DNA of 64,000 nucleotides from the NCBI RefSeq assembly GCF_003130705.1, contig NZ_CP021354.1:1674001-1738000 (forward strand). Reading direction: 5' to 3'. Within the stretch, counting starts at the first letter, position 1, and each line of letters opens with the position of its first letter. The notes beneath the pieces are model-generated. The model had not been told where the DNA came from and did no database searches. It saw nothing but the letters and a program-made list of their open reading frames with translations. A program made the position numbers and the translations under genes. Shown one piece after another: positions 1 to 11,011 of the stretch. The DNA is from Rhodococcus oxybenzonivorans (lineage in GTDB: Bacteria; Actinomycetota; Actinomycetes; Mycobacteriales; Mycobacteriaceae).

Positions 1-119
1 TGCGCCCACCGGGTGACGGTTTTGGGGTCGACGTGGAACAGGGCGGCCACCTGGCCCGGGGTCATGAGGGCTTCGTTCGGTCCGCTGAAACCGGATCCGT
101 TGTAGGTGGGTGCGCTCAT
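1..119 (-). CDS. BldC-like MerR-type DNA-binding protein (5' part only)
   Basis: The reverse strand from the ATG at 117-119 encodes an N-terminal stretch ending in a helix-turn-helix: MTPGQVAALFHVDPKTVTRW. This is the hallmark of the short (about 70-100 aa) BldC/excisionase-like single-domain MerR relatives of actinobacteria, which bind DNA as head-to-tail oligomers and control development or other genes. The gene runs off the left edge, so the recognition helix and C-terminus are not seen. It is divergent from the DUF4229 gene, with about 190 bases between them and no clear promoter that I can name. Family assignment is firm; the regulon is unknown. Confidence 0.82.
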   Translation of the reverse strand, partial: MSAPTYNGSGFSGPNEALMTPGQVAALFHVDPKTVTRWA

Positions 120-306
120 CGACGGTCCTCCGCTGTTTTCGTTCTGTCAGTGCTGCAGCTGGTCGCAATCGCGACTGAATACGGTCATCGTGGCATCACA
201 ACCCTCAGGTACTCGAACGATCTAATGTTGGTAAAGGGGAGGTAATAGACAAATCGGATAAGTCGGACGTTCGAGCGCGCCCCGGTGGGTGGGTAATCTG
301 GGGGTC

Positions 307-690
307 GTGAGCGAGCCCAGTGAGAAGCCGAAGAACCCGAATCCAGCCGATCAGGCCGAGCCCCCCGTGACCGCAGGGTCGGCGGCCCCGCAGCCGGCCG
401 AACGGGTCACCAAGGGTCGTCTGGCTCGCGACGTCGCGCTCTACTCCTTCGCTCGACTGCTCCTCGTCGTCGTCATCGCGGGCATCATCCTCGGAGTCGC
501 GGCGCTGGTCGGGGTGACGATCCCGCTGCTCGTCGCCGCCATCTTCGGGGTCCTGATCGCCCTTCCGCTGTCTCTGCTGCTGTTCGCGACACTTCGGCGC
601 AGGGTGAACGAGGGGATCGCTGCGTTCGACGCGCAGCGCCGCGCAGACCAGGCTGACCTGCGCGCGAAACTCCGCGGCGAGGACCGGTGA
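307..690 (+). CDS. DUF4229 family small membrane protein
   Basis: A 127-residue protein from GTG 307 (an in-frame GTG at 289 would add six residues). The N-terminal 40 residues are Pro/Ala/Glu-rich and probably cytoplasmic. Two hydrophobic helices follow (about residues 45-68 and 72-95, containing [20 protein letters not shown]), then a charged amphipathic tail rich in Arg, Ala and Asp. This arrangement matches the actinobacterial DUF4229 family, whose function is not known. The last codon overlaps the start of the next gene (GTGA at 687-690), so the two are very likely translationally coupled. Confidence 0.72.
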   Translation: MSEPSEKPKNPNPADQAEPPVTAGSAAPQPAERVTKGRLARDVALYSFARLLLVVVIAGIILGVAALVGVTIPLLVAAIFGVLIALPLSLLLFATLRRRVNEGIAAFDAQRRADQADLRAKLRGEDR

Positions 691-1796
691 CGGACGCCGA
701 CTGCGTCGTCATCGATCGGAGCCGGTCCCGAGACTGGGTGGACAACGCGGTTCGTCTGATCGAGGCCGATGCGCAGCGCAGCGCCGACACCCACCTCCTC
801 CGTTACCCGCTTCCCCCGGCGTGGGGCGTGCAGCTGTACCTGAAGGACGAGTCGACGCATATCACGGGAAGCCTGAAGCACCGGTTGGCCCGTTCACTTT
901 TTCTGTACGCGATCTGCAACGGGTGGATCACCGAGGGAACCACGGTCATCGAGGCGTCGTCCGGTTCGACAGCGGTCAGTGAGGCCTACTTCGCCAAGAT
1001 GCTGGGCCTCGACTTCGTGGCGGTGATGCCGCGCAGCACGAGCGGCGCCAAGGTCGCGCTGATCGAGGCGCAAGGTGGGCGCTGTCACTTCATCGACCGC
1101 CCGCCCGAGATCTACAGCGAGGCCCGCAGGCTCGCGGTGGAGACGAACGGCCACTTCATGGATCAGTTCACCCACGCCGAGCGGGCCACCGACTGGCGGG
1201 GCAACAACAACATCGCCGAGTCGATCTACCAGCAGATGGCGCGTGAGGAGCACCCGGTGCCGGAATGGATCGTGATGAGTGCCGGTACCGGCGGCACCAG
1301 CGCGACGCTGGGGCGTTATATCCGGTACCGCAGGCACGCCACCCGACTCCTCGTGGTCGACCCCGAGAACTCGGCGTTCTTCGGTGGGTACGACACCAAT
1401 TCCTGTGACTACGCGACCGGGCTGCCGTCCCGTATCGAGGGCATCGGCAGGCCTCGCGTGGAACCTTCGTTCGTCGGACAGGTCATCGACCGGATGATGC
1501 GCGTACCCGATGCCGCTTCCATCGCCACCATGCGCCATGCCAGTTCGGCACTGGGCCGGCGTGTGGGCGGTTCCACCGGCACGAACCTGTGGGGCGCGTT
1601 CTCGGTGGTGGCGGAGATGATCGCGGCCGGCCGCTCCGGCAGTGTCGTGACCATCCTCTGCGACGGCGGTGAGCGCTACGCGGACACCTATTACGACGAC
1701 CGGTGGGTCAGCGCGGAGGGCATCGACCTCACCGGGCCGACTGCGTTGCTGGACGAGTTCGCGCATACCCGAGTCTGGCCAGGTCATACCGCCTGA
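687..1796 (+). CDS. cds1: PLP-dependent cysteine synthase family protein, Cds1-like (L-cysteine desulfhydrase)
   Basis: A 369-residue fold-type II PLP enzyme. Lys64 in [10 protein letters not shown] is the expected Schiff-base lysine, [13 protein letters not shown] is the substrate loop, and [14 protein letters not shown] is the phosphate-binding glycine loop. It resembles M. tuberculosis Rv3684, reported to act as a cysteine desulfhydrase (cysteine to pyruvate, ammonia and sulfide) rather than as a biosynthetic cysteine synthase; the exact reaction here is inferred. The GTG start overlaps the stop of the DUF4229 gene by four bases, which supports coupled expression. It lies convergent to the acetyltransferase downstream. 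Confidence 0.83.
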   Translation: MTDADCVVIDRSRSRDWVDNAVRLIEADAQRSADTHLLRYPLPPAWGVQLYLKDESTHITGSLKHRLARSLFLYAICNGWITEGTTVIEASSGSTAVSEAYFAKMLGLDFVAVMPRSTSGAKVALIEAQGGRCHFIDRPPEIYSEARRLAVETNGHFMDQFTHAERATDWRGNNNIAESIYQQMAREEHPVPEWIVMSAGTGGTSATLGRYIRYRRHATRLLVVDPENSAFFGGYDTNSCDYATGLPSRIEGIGRPRVEPSFVGQVIDRMMRVPDAASIATMRHASSALGRRVGGSTGTNLWGAFSVVAEMIAAGRSGSVVTILCDGGERYADTYYDDRWVSAEGIDLTGPTALLDEFAHTRVWPGHTA

Positions 1797-1823
1797 GAGT
1801 GGCTGCGTCCGGCCGGGAGTGCC

Positions 1824-1844
1824 CGAGTCAGGCCGGCTGACTCG
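1824..1844. terminator. Short hairpin between convergent genes
   Basis: CGAGTCAG and CTGACTCG form a perfect 8-bp stem around a 5-base loop (GCCGG). The stop codon of the reverse-strand acetyltransferase (1828-1830) lies inside the left arm. There is no T-run, as is usual for actinobacterial bidirectional terminators. Termination function is inferred from position only. Confidence 0.45.
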
Positions 1845-2373
1845 TCGGCTGCGCCCGGCGTGCGGGCGTGGCCACCGGTCGCGTCATGGTGACGCGCGGC
1901 CACGCTGCCAGTCCGTTGCGTGCCTCGTCCGCGCGGATCTGCGACAGCCCAGGGGTGAGTTCGCAATCCTGCAGGGGCCGAAAGCCCAGCCGCTCGTAGT
2001 ACGGCGCATTCCAGGGAACGTCGACGAAGGTGGTCAGTGTGAGGGCCGGAAGGCCGCGGTCCGCCGCCCAGGACGAGATCTCGTCGAGAAGGAGCGCGCC
2101 GAGTCCCTGCCGGGCGGCGCTGGGATGGACCGAGACCTGTTCGATGTGCGCGGCGCCGTCCACGAGCGCAACCAGGGCATATGCGACCGGGTCGCCGTCT
2201 GCGTCCGCGGCGACCCAAATCCTCCCCGCATCCAGAAACTCCCTCAACTCGTCGAGTGAGGGCGGCGGATCCTCCGCGATCGCGTCCATTCCGATGTCGC
2301 GGAACGGAGCTCCTGCGGCAACTTCGATCTGTTGGAGAGTGGGCAGGTCGGTGACGATGGCCGAGCGGATCAC
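1828..2373 (-). CDS. GNAT family N-acetyltransferase
   Basis: A 181-residue single-domain acetyltransferase. The acetyl-CoA binding motif A is visible as VSVHPSAARQGLGALLLDEI (Q/RxxGxG/A as RQGLGA), preceded by the beta-strand IEQVSV and followed by ALTLTTFVDVPWNAPYYERLGF, the usual motif B with a Tyr near the catalytic position. The substrate cannot be told from sequence; small-molecule amines or protein N-termini are both possible. The C-terminal 20 residues are Pro/Ala/Arg-rich and probably disordered. Its 5' end faces the divergent acyltransferase gene across an intergenic region carrying a strong repeat array (2432-2460). Confidence 0.82.
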   Translation of the reverse strand: MIRSAIVTDLPTLQQIEVAAGAPFRDIGMDAIAEDPPPSLDELREFLDAGRIWVAADADGDPVAYALVALVDGAAHIEQVSVHPSAARQGLGALLLDEISSWAADRGLPALTLTTFVDVPWNAPYYERLGFRPLQDCELTPGLSQIRADEARNGLAAWPRVTMTRPVATPARRAQPTSQPA

Positions 2374-2431
2374 AGGTCTGTTTTACCCGAAACGAGTCAA
2401 TTCACACACCTTTGCAGCACGATCCCAGTAC

Positions 2432-2460
2432 CTACGCCTCCGTAGGCTACGCAACCGTAG
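2432..2460. promoter_or_regulatory. Array of four CTACG/CGTAG half-sites (putative repressor operator)
   Basis: Half-sites CTACG at 2432-2436, CGTAG at 2441-2445, CTACG at 2447-2451 and CGTAG at 2456-2460 make two palindromes (CCTACG-CCTC-CGTAGG, then CTACG-CAAC-CGTAG) separated by one base. The spacing and symmetry resemble a double operator for a TetR-type dimer. It lies between the divergent acetyltransferase and acyltransferase genes, 42 bases upstream of the acyltransferase start, so it may control either. The cognate regulator is not evident in the window. Confidence 0.55.
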
Positions 2461-2502
2461 GTTGGTAGCCTGAGGTCAGGACGATGCGATCGGGGACTAG
2501 GT

Positions 2503-3255
2503 ATGGACAGGCCCGAGGTAACCCTCGAAAACTACCGTGCGGTGTACGACTATTACCGCGATCATCAGCAGAACCGGGTGCTGGCCAAGCTGGCGTACGC
2601 GATGTTGAGCATGAAGTACCGGCCGCGGGTCCGGTATGCCGACGGCGCCGAGGAGCAGCTGACCGAGCTCGTCAAGTCCGGAGCGGTACTGCTCGTGGCC
2701 GCCAATCATGTGACGCACAGCGATCAGTACACGCTTGCCGCGACCGCATGGAAGACGCCTCTGCGCCGAGTGATCGGCAGGACCCGCGTACTGGCCAAGG
2801 ACGAGTTGTTCACCGACTCCGATCTCCGCAAGAAGGTCGACATGATGGGCGGCATCCCGGTGTTCCGCAGTAAGAACTACGGCTTGCGCGCCGTGGCGGA
2901 TGCGGGGCGTCTCATGATGGACGTGGCGGCCGAAAGGTTGTGCCGCGGAGACAACCTCGCGATCTTCCCGGAGGGCACCTGCAATGAGGGCGACCCGACC
3001 CGGCTCCAGCACATCAACAGCGGCATCGGTCACATCGCCAAGCGCGCTGTCGATCGAGGTGCCACTCCCGCGCTGCTCTCGATCGGCATCAGCTACGGCC
3101 CGGACGCGCACGGCGCCGATACCGAGCTGGTGAAGGGTGCGAGTGTGTATGTCGCTCAACCGCTCACTGCTCTCCCCGGCAAGCCGATGGACATCGCCCA
3201 CATCGCGCAGTACGAGTTGCAGAAGGCGGTCGACGGGGCCGTCGCCGCGTACTGA
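2503..3255 (+). CDS. 1-acyl-sn-glycerol-3-phosphate acyltransferase family protein (PlsC-like)
   Basis: A 250-residue acyltransferase of the LPLAT superfamily. Motif I, H(X)4D, is seen as NHVTHSD (His69, Asp74) and motif III as IFPEGTCNEGDPTR, with an Arg/Gly-containing motif II region (MMGGIPVFRSKNYG) between them. Such enzymes transfer an acyl chain to lysophosphatidic acid or related acceptors at the membrane; no obvious transmembrane helix is present, so attachment is probably peripheral. The acceptor cannot be fixed from sequence and a role in triacylglycerol or glycolipid synthesis is possible. The ATG follows the half-site array at 2432-2460, suggesting dedicated repression. Confidence 0.8.
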   Translation: MDRPEVTLENYRAVYDYYRDHQQNRVLAKLAYAMLSMKYRPRVRYADGAEEQLTELVKSGAVLLVAANHVTHSDQYTLAATAWKTPLRRVIGRTRVLAKDELFTDSDLRKKVDMMGGIPVFRSKNYGLRAVADAGRLMMDVAAERLCRGDNLAIFPEGTCNEGDPTRLQHINSGIGHIAKRAVDRGATPALLSIGISYGPDAHGADTELVKGASVYVAQPLTALPGKPMDIAHIAQYELQKAVDGAVAAY

Positions 3256-3279
3256 GCCGTCGACAAGCGTCAAGGAAGG

Positions 3280-3313
3280 TTGACATCCGAGTCGGTGTCA
3301 ACCTAGATTGACA
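3280..3313 (+). promoter_or_regulatory. Probable leaderless promoter overlapped by TTGACA/TGTCAA repeats
   Basis: A consensus -35 TTGACA (3280-3285) is followed after 17-18 bases by CTAGAT/TAGATT (3303-3309). Transcription would start at about 3315, almost on the ATG at 3317, so the mRNA is probably leaderless. The same hexamer recurs in inverted orientation, TGTCAA at 3296-3301 and TTGACA at 3308-3313. This gives TTGACA-N10-TGTCAA and TGTCAA-N6-TTGACA palindromes across the whole core promoter, a layout that suggests autorepression by the HTH protein encoded just downstream. Confidence 0.6.
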
Positions 3314-3316
3314 TAT

Positions 3317-3532
3317 ATGACGGAGGCAACGACACTCGCAGCTGCAGCGGGAAGCCCGGACCCCGCCGAGGGGTTACGGGCCGTGCGTGCCCTGCGACGT
3401 CTTCTGGAGCGGCTCGAAGCTATTCAGGTCGACAACGCTCGCGCTCAGGGCTGGTCCTGGCAGGCGATTGCCGACTCGCTCGAGGTGAGCAGGCAAGCGG
3501 TCCATCAGAAGCACAATCGGAAAGGGAGGTAA
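3317..3532 (+). CDS. Small helix-turn-helix protein paired with a Clp-N protein
   Basis: A 71-residue protein from ATG 3317 (an upstream in-frame TTG at 3308 lies inside the promoter and is disfavoured). Residues 18-45 form a charged helix (LRAVRALRRLLERLEAIQ) and the C-terminal third is a clear helix-turn-helix, WSWQAIADSLEVSRQAVHQK, ending in a basic RKGR tail. The downstream gene starts six bases after the stop with a good ribosome site (GGGAGG) inside this gene's end, so they form an operon. HTH and Clp-N regions occur fused in mycobacterial ClpC2-like proteins; here they are separate. DNA binding is well supported; autoregulation is inferred. Confidence 0.78.
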   Translation: MTEATTLAAAAGSPDPAEGLRAVRALRRLLERLEAIQVDNARAQGWSWQAIADSLEVSRQAVHQKHNRKGR

Positions 3533-3538
3533 CTCCCC

Positions 3539-4102
3539 ATGTTCGAACGATTTTCGACGGATGCCCGTGCCGTGGTGATCGATGCCCAGAAGGAGGCTCG
3601 CGCTCTGAAATCGCCGCGGATCGGTCCCGAACACCTCGTTCTCGGACTTCTGTCCGTGCCGACCGAACCCGTCCAGGGCATCCTCGCCGATTCCGGCATC
3701 GTTCTCGCGGCCGCGAGACGCACTGTCGCAGAACGGGGTATAGCGCTCAGCGATGCGGACGCGGACGCACTCGGATCGATCGGCATCGATCTCGACGCCG
3801 TCCGCCGCAGTCTCGAACGAACCTTCGGGAAGGGCGTCCTCGATCCCGAGCCGCCCAAGGGGCAGCGTGGCTGGTTCGGGCGCAAGTCGGGCCACATACC
3901 GTTCACGAAGGACGCCAAGAAAGCGCTCGAACTGTCCCTACGGGAAGCTCTGGCCCGCAAGGACAATCACATCGGACCCGAGCATGTGCTGCTGGGCGTG
4001 CTCCGAGCCGCGGACGGCACGGCCCGCGAGATACTCGAGGTTTCGGTGACTGTGGACGAACTCCGGCGCCGGATGCACGCCGCGCTCGACCGGGCGGCCT
4101 GA
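3539..4102 (+). CDS. Clp N-terminal-domain protein without ATPase (ClpC2-like)
   Basis: A 187-residue protein made of two Clp-N (double-helical repeat) regions: residues 1-75 starting MFERFSTDARAVVIDAQKEA with GPEHLVLGLL, and residues about 118-187 with FTKDAKKALELSLREAL and GPEHVLLGVLRA. No Walker A/B motif or AAA domain follows, so it cannot unfold proteins. Free Clp-N proteins of this kind (mycobacterial ClpC2) are reported to bind the same ligands as the ClpC1 N-domain, including cyclomarin-type antibiotics and phospho-arginine substrates, and to protect the ClpC1P protease. Here the HTH part is encoded by the upstream gene, giving a split sensor/regulator arrangement. Domain call is firm, role inferred. 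Confidence 0.82.
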   Translation: MFERFSTDARAVVIDAQKEARALKSPRIGPEHLVLGLLSVPTEPVQGILADSGIVLAAARRTVAERGIALSDADADALGSIGIDLDAVRRSLERTFGKGVLDPEPPKGQRGWFGRKSGHIPFTKDAKKALELSLREALARKDNHIGPEHVLLGVLRAADGTAREILEVSVTVDELRRRMHAALDRAA

Positions 4103-4164
4103 ACCGGGCTCTCCGCGAATGGGGGCGGTGCCCGTGTGTCGCAGTGATGTGCCAGCATGCACAG

Positions 4165-4545
4165 ATGACCTTCTTGGTACGTCTCGTCGTCAACGCGTTC
4201 GCGATCTGGCTCGCGGCCGCCTGGGTATCGGGCATAGACATCTCGAGTTCGGGCAACGGCACTGCGTGGGACATTGTGGTGCTGCTCGGTATCGCGCTGG
4301 TATTCACGGTGGTCAACATCTTCGTCAAACCGCTGGTGAAGCTGTTGTCGTTGCCACTGCTGATTCTCACGCTCGGACTTTTCACCCTGGTGATCAACGC
4401 GCTGATGTTGATGCTCACCGCTTGGCTGAGTTCACAGACCGACTACGGCATGACGGTCGACGGCTTCTGGACGGCTCTCTGGGGCGGCCTGATCATCTCG
4501 GTCGTCAATTTCCTGGTCAACATCGTCGTTCCGGACCGCGACTGA
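4165..4545 (+). CDS. YvlD/phage-holin superfamily IV-like small membrane protein
   Basis: A 126-residue integral membrane protein from ATG 4165 (MTFLVRLVVNAF); an in-frame GTG/ATG pair about 20 bases earlier is possible but lacks a ribosome site. Four hydrophobic segments are visible, with the conserved core VNIFVKPLVKLLSLPLLILT followed by a helix containing NALMLMLTAWL. This is the pattern of the widespread DUF360/YvlD family, often annotated as phage holin family 4, of unknown function. It is convergent with menA, with only six bases between the stop codons. Confidence 0.75.
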   Translation: MTFLVRLVVNAFAIWLAAAWVSGIDISSSGNGTAWDIVVLLGIALVFTVVNIFVKPLVKLLSLPLLILTLGLFTLVINALMLMLTAWLSSQTDYGMTVDGFWTALWGGLIISVVNFLVNIVVPDRD

Positions 4546-4551
4546 GCTCGG

Positions 4552-5421
4552 TCAGGCCAGCGACAACGCCACGGCCGTCGCTGCGCCCCAGATGAGCATG
4601 GCCAGGCCCGAATCCCGCAACGCCGGTATCAAGGCCAGGCCTGTGGCACCGGAACGAACCGGCGAGTTCGCCCGGATCGCAAGGGGCACGGCCAATAGTC
4701 CGAGAAGCGCCCAGGGGGTGCGCGCAAGGAGGACGAGAGTCGCGATGAACGGGACGGTCAAGGTGACGAGGTGCAGGATGCGGGTGCGGGCATCGCCGAG
4801 ACGGACAGCGAGTGTGCGTTTGCCCGATTCGGTGTCCGTGGGGATGTCCCGGAGGTTGTTCGCCACGAGCACCGCGCTCGAGAACGATCCGACGGCAACG
4901 GCCGTCACGACTCCCGCCCAGTCCACCCTCTCCGCCTGCACGTATTGGGTGCCGAGGACGGCGACGAGACCGAAGAATACGAAGACGGCAACCTCGCCGA
5001 AACCGCTGTACCCGTAAGGTTTTTTGCCGCCTGTGTAGAACCAGGCGCCTACGATGCACAGCGCGCCGATCAGAACCAACCACCATGCGGTGGTGACGGC
5101 GAGTACGAGTCCGGCGGCAGCGGCGACGGCGAAGCAGGCGATGGCAGCAGCTTTCACCGCCGACGGCTTCGCCAACTTGGAACCGACGAGCCGCAGCGGT
5201 CCGACCCGTTCGTCGTCGGTGCCGCGAATGCCGTCGGAGTAGTCGTTGGCGAAATTGACCCCGACGATCAACGCGAGAGAGACGACGAGCGCCAGTAACG
5301 CCTTCCACCACACTGCGCCGCCGAGCGACGCCGCTGCGCCTGTGCCCGCCAGCACCGGGGCGATCGCGTTCGGGAGGGTGCGCGGACGAGCGCCTTCGAT
5401 CCATTGAGCAGCCGTTGCCAT
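4552..5421 (-). CDS. menA: 1,4-dihydroxy-2-naphthoate polyprenyltransferase (MenA)
   Basis: A 289-residue UbiA-superfamily prenyltransferase that attaches the polyprenyl chain to DHNA, giving demethylmenaquinone in the membrane. The first Asp-rich motif is [20 protein letters not shown]; a second polar loop ([22 protein letters not shown]) is characteristic of MenA. About eight to nine transmembrane helices are predicted by eye. The start was set at ATG 5421 ([18 protein letters not shown]), where conservation begins; the open frame continues 36 residues further upstream without family similarity. It is the first of the menaquinone genes in the window. Confidence 0.9.
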   Translation of the reverse strand: MATAAQWIEGARPRTLPNAIAPVLAGTGAAASLGGAVWWKALLALVVSLALIVGVNFANDYSDGIRGTDDERVGPLRLVGSKLAKPSAVKAAAIACFAVAAAAGLVLAVTTAWWLVLIGALCIVGAWFYTGGKKPYGYSGFGEVAVFVFFGLVAVLGTQYVQAERVDWAGVVTAVAVGSFSSAVLVANNLRDIPTDTESGKRTLAVRLGDARTRILHLVTLTVPFIATLVLLARTPWALLGLLAVPLAIRANSPVRSGATGLALIPALRDSGLAMLIWGAATAVALSLA

Positions 5422-5515
5422 GTGTCGATCTTTGCACTCCGCACCACCGCCGAATGCGGTGGACCAGTACCTGAGTGTTACCGGGCGGGGCGAACCGGTA
5501 ACGGCTGCGATCTGT

Positions 5516-6255
5516 TCAGGCCGACACACCGGCGCCGAGGCGGTGGGCGCAGGCGTGCAGGAGGTCGGTCAACTCCGGATCGCCGACGGCCAGCCGTCCG
5601 GTCTTCCCGATCGCGGCGAGGCAGCCGACCACTCCGTGTCGGGAGTCGCGCACGGGGACGGCGACGGAACTGCGGCCGATACGAATCTCGTCCACTTCCC
5701 GGGCCGAACCGGTGTGCCGAATGGTCTCCAACTCGGCGTTCAGCATCGAGATGTCGGTGATCGTGCGGGACGTGACCCGGCGCAGTTGCTGCTGTACGAG
5801 TTCGGGGCGCGCCGCGAGGAGGATCTTCCCGATGGCGGACGCATGCGGATGCGCCGTGATGGTGCCTTCACCGCTGAGTTCGTGGTCGGGGTCTTTGTCG
5901 ACGAGCCGGACCGCGCCCCCCGTGAACGATGCGAGGTAGACACCGAACCGCACCTGAGACCGCAGTCCCTCGACGATCGCGTGCTGATCGACTGCGTCCG
6001 GCGTGTCGGCGCCCGCGAGTTGCCGGGTGCGGCGACCGAGTGCGAATCCGGAGAGGTCGGAGATTCGCACCAGATAGCCGTCTGCGGTGAGCAGATTCAG
6101 AAGCCGATAGGCCGTCGCCTGGGGGATACCCGCATGGGCGGCGACGTCCTTGGCGGTAGCTCCCGAGCCCAGTTGGGCGACAGCCTCGAGTAGTGCGAGT
6201 GCTTTCTGCACGGCGCGGGGTTCGTGTCCCGCGAGCTCCCCGGTCCTCCTCGCCA

Positions 6256-6256
<1 letters not shown>
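5516..6256 (-). CDS. IclR family transcriptional regulator
   Basis: A 246-residue regulator. The N-terminal winged helix-turn-helix contains [20 protein letters not shown] and [20 protein letters not shown], and the C-terminal effector domain shows the usual pattern [14 protein letters not shown] with [15 protein letters not shown] near the end. Its ATG overlaps the stop of the upstream permease gene by one base (TGATG on the reverse strand), so it is co-translated with the permease. Position next to an amino-acid oxidase suggests that it senses an amino acid or keto acid and controls the permease and the divergent oxidase operon; this is inference. Confidence 0.87.
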
Positions 6257-9576
<3,320 letters not shown>

Positions 9577-9605
9577 CCTTCCTCTCTGACAAGGAGTTCT
9601 GAACT

Positions 9606-10280
9606 GTGAAGTCTTTTCGTACCAAGGCCGTGACCGCCGCGCTCGCAGCATCCGCTCTGATCGCCGGGGCGACATCGTGCTCCTCCGACGAGGCCGCAGC
9701 CGAGGCGCCCGGCAGCACCTTCGTCTCGAAATCCGTTCTCGAAGCGGGCGCGGCGAATCCGATGATCGCGCAGGGGGTGGCGATCGGCGGTGGCACCGCG
9801 GTCTACAAGTCGAGCGGGATCGGACCGGGTGCGTCCAACAAAGCCGCGCCCGAGGGAACCCCGGAGTCGTACATCGACACCGACGTGTTCACGGGCGGCG
9901 CACTCCCGGCCGGGGTCACGATCACCGAAGCGCAGGGCATCAATGCCCTGAAGCGGATTCGCGACAATCTCGAGGCGCAGGGGCTGACGCTCGAGGACGT
10001 CGTGACCATGCGGGTGTTCCTCGACAACGCCCCTGGAACGGACCGCGCCGATTACGCCGGCTGGAATCGCGCCTACCGGCAGTTCTTCGCGAACACCAAC
10101 CTCGACACCGGCGACACCGAACTGGTTCCCCTCGGCATCGCGGAACCGGCCGCGCCGATGGAACGGAACTCCGCGCGTCCCAGCCGATTCGCCCTCGAGG
10201 TGGCGAGCTTGCCGGCAGCGGGATGGCTCGTCGAGGTCGAGGTGGACGCCGTGTACCCCGACGGTGAGGAGCCGCAGTAA
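9606..10280 (+). CDS. Exported RidA-family lipoprotein (putative 2-imino acid deaminase)
   Basis: A 224-residue protein with a Sec-type lipoprotein signal: basic start (MKSFRTK), hydrophobic stretch, and Cys25 in [13 protein letters not shown] as the likely lipidation site. Residues about 45-220 are a RidA/YjgF domain: [30 protein letters not shown], and the C-terminal [13 protein letters not shown] containing the Arg expected to bind the imino acid carboxylate, then [13 protein letters not shown]. RidA hydrolyses reactive 2-imino/enamine acids, precisely the product of the oxidase encoded 29 bases upstream. A surface-anchored RidA is unusual, since most are cytosolic. GTG start has an AAGGAG site at 9590-9595. 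Activity is inferred. Confidence 0.8.
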   Translation: MKSFRTKAVTAALAASALIAGATSCSSDEAAAEAPGSTFVSKSVLEAGAANPMIAQGVAIGGGTAVYKSSGIGPGASNKAAPEGTPESYIDTDVFTGGALPAGVTITEAQGINALKRIRDNLEAQGLTLEDVVTMRVFLDNAPGTDRADYAGWNRAYRQFFANTNLDTGDTELVPLGIAEPAAPMERNSARPSRFALEVASLPAAGWLVEVEVDAVYPDGEEPQ

Positions 10281-10447
10281 TGGGAGCGATGAGCCCGTCA
10301 CACTGGGCGATTGTCGCGGTGGTTCTGGTGGTGCTCTTCGGGTCGAAGAAATTGCCCGACGCTGCGCGCGGTCTCGGCCGATCCATGCGAATCCTCAAAA
10401 CCGAGGTGGGGGAGTTGCAGGCGGACGCCCCCGAACTGGAGAAGTAG
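10280..10447 (+). CDS. tatA: Small TatA-like twin-arginine translocase subunit
   Basis: A 55-residue gene. The ATG overlaps the stop of the RidA gene by one base (TAATG), so it is translationally coupled. The product has a short N-terminus, one transmembrane helix ([14 protein letters not shown]), the diagnostic FGSKKLP hinge and an amphipathic helix [20 protein letters not shown]. This is the TatA/E signature; the protein lacks the long acidic tail of housekeeping TatA (about 90 aa in relatives). Its position directly behind a Tat substrate suggests a dedicated or boosted export pore for the oxidase. Identification as TatA/E is strong; dedication to this substrate is inferred. Confidence 0.88.
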   Translation: MGAMSPSHWAIVAVVLVVLFGSKKLPDAARGLGRSMRILKTEVGELQADAPELEK

Positions 10448-10472
10448 GAGCCCGGGCGGGAGGCGACGCCTG

Positions 10473-10547
10473 CACTTGCAGAGACAGTGGTCGGATGCGC
10501 AGGTAATTCCGAATTGCGTCGGAAGGTAGCCAATGTCTCTGCAAGTG
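10473..10547. repeat. Inverted repeat, 14 bp perfect (17/18 with one mismatch)
   Basis: CACTTGCAGAGACA at 10473-10486 is matched by TGTCTCTGCAAGTG at 10534-10547, with the similarity running four bases further inward apart from one mismatch. The 47-base interior shows no gene. It could be the terminator of the oxidase operon, or a small non-autonomous mobile element remnant; it abuts a decayed gene. Confidence 0.6.
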
Positions 10548-10551
10548 TCCT

Positions 10552-10842
10552 TCACCGTCGGTGCCGCGCACGTGCGCAGGCCCTGTCGTACCGCGCCTTG
10601 ACGACAGCGAAGTCGAAAAGGTCCTTCCACGTCCACCGGATCACTTCGAACCCGACGTCAGGGCCGCAGCGATGCGTATTCGGTGCAGTGCACACGCGTC
10701 GAGTCCGGCGAAGTGCGCGTCCGAGACGTACGTGTCCGTGGCGATCCGCACAAGTTGTCCGGACCGTCGCGCGCGTCGGATCCTCGGCGTCGGTGATGCC
10801 GTCAGCCAAGGCTCGGCGTCGAAAGATAAGATCGTCGGTCAT
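10552..10842 (-). pseudogene. Decayed AbiEi-like/DUF559-type gene
   Basis: Read on the reverse strand, the start MTDDLIFRRRALADGITDAE is followed, after a frame change, by IRRARRSGQLVRIATDTYV and SDAHFAGLDACALHRIRIAA. It then jumps in the first frame to GFEVIRWTWKDLFDF and RYDRACARARHRR before a stop. These are the beginning (AbiEi-type antitoxin N-terminal winged-helix-like region) and the end (DUF559, Vsr-like nuclease fold) of a common actinobacterial protein of about 290 residues. Only about 95 codons remain, with two frame disruptions and an internal deletion. It lies in the 560-base gap between the TatA gene and menE and is flanked by the inverted repeat at 10473-10547. Confidence 0.7.
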
Positions 10843-11011
10843 GGCGGACATCGTGCAGCACGCGGCAGACAGGGCTGGCGTGCTCACCAGGACTTCAGCG
10901 CGACCCTGGGGATAGAGCGCAGCCTGTGGACAACTCCATCCGCGGAGACATTGGCCAGGCGCGCGACCATTGCGACCGCGGCTGGCGAAAATCAGCGCAA
11001 ACAGGTGCGCC

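Noticed and set aside
33..245. 70-codon forward frame over the BldC start
   Set aside because: It runs antisense to the BldC-like gene and has no ribosome site or family similarity.
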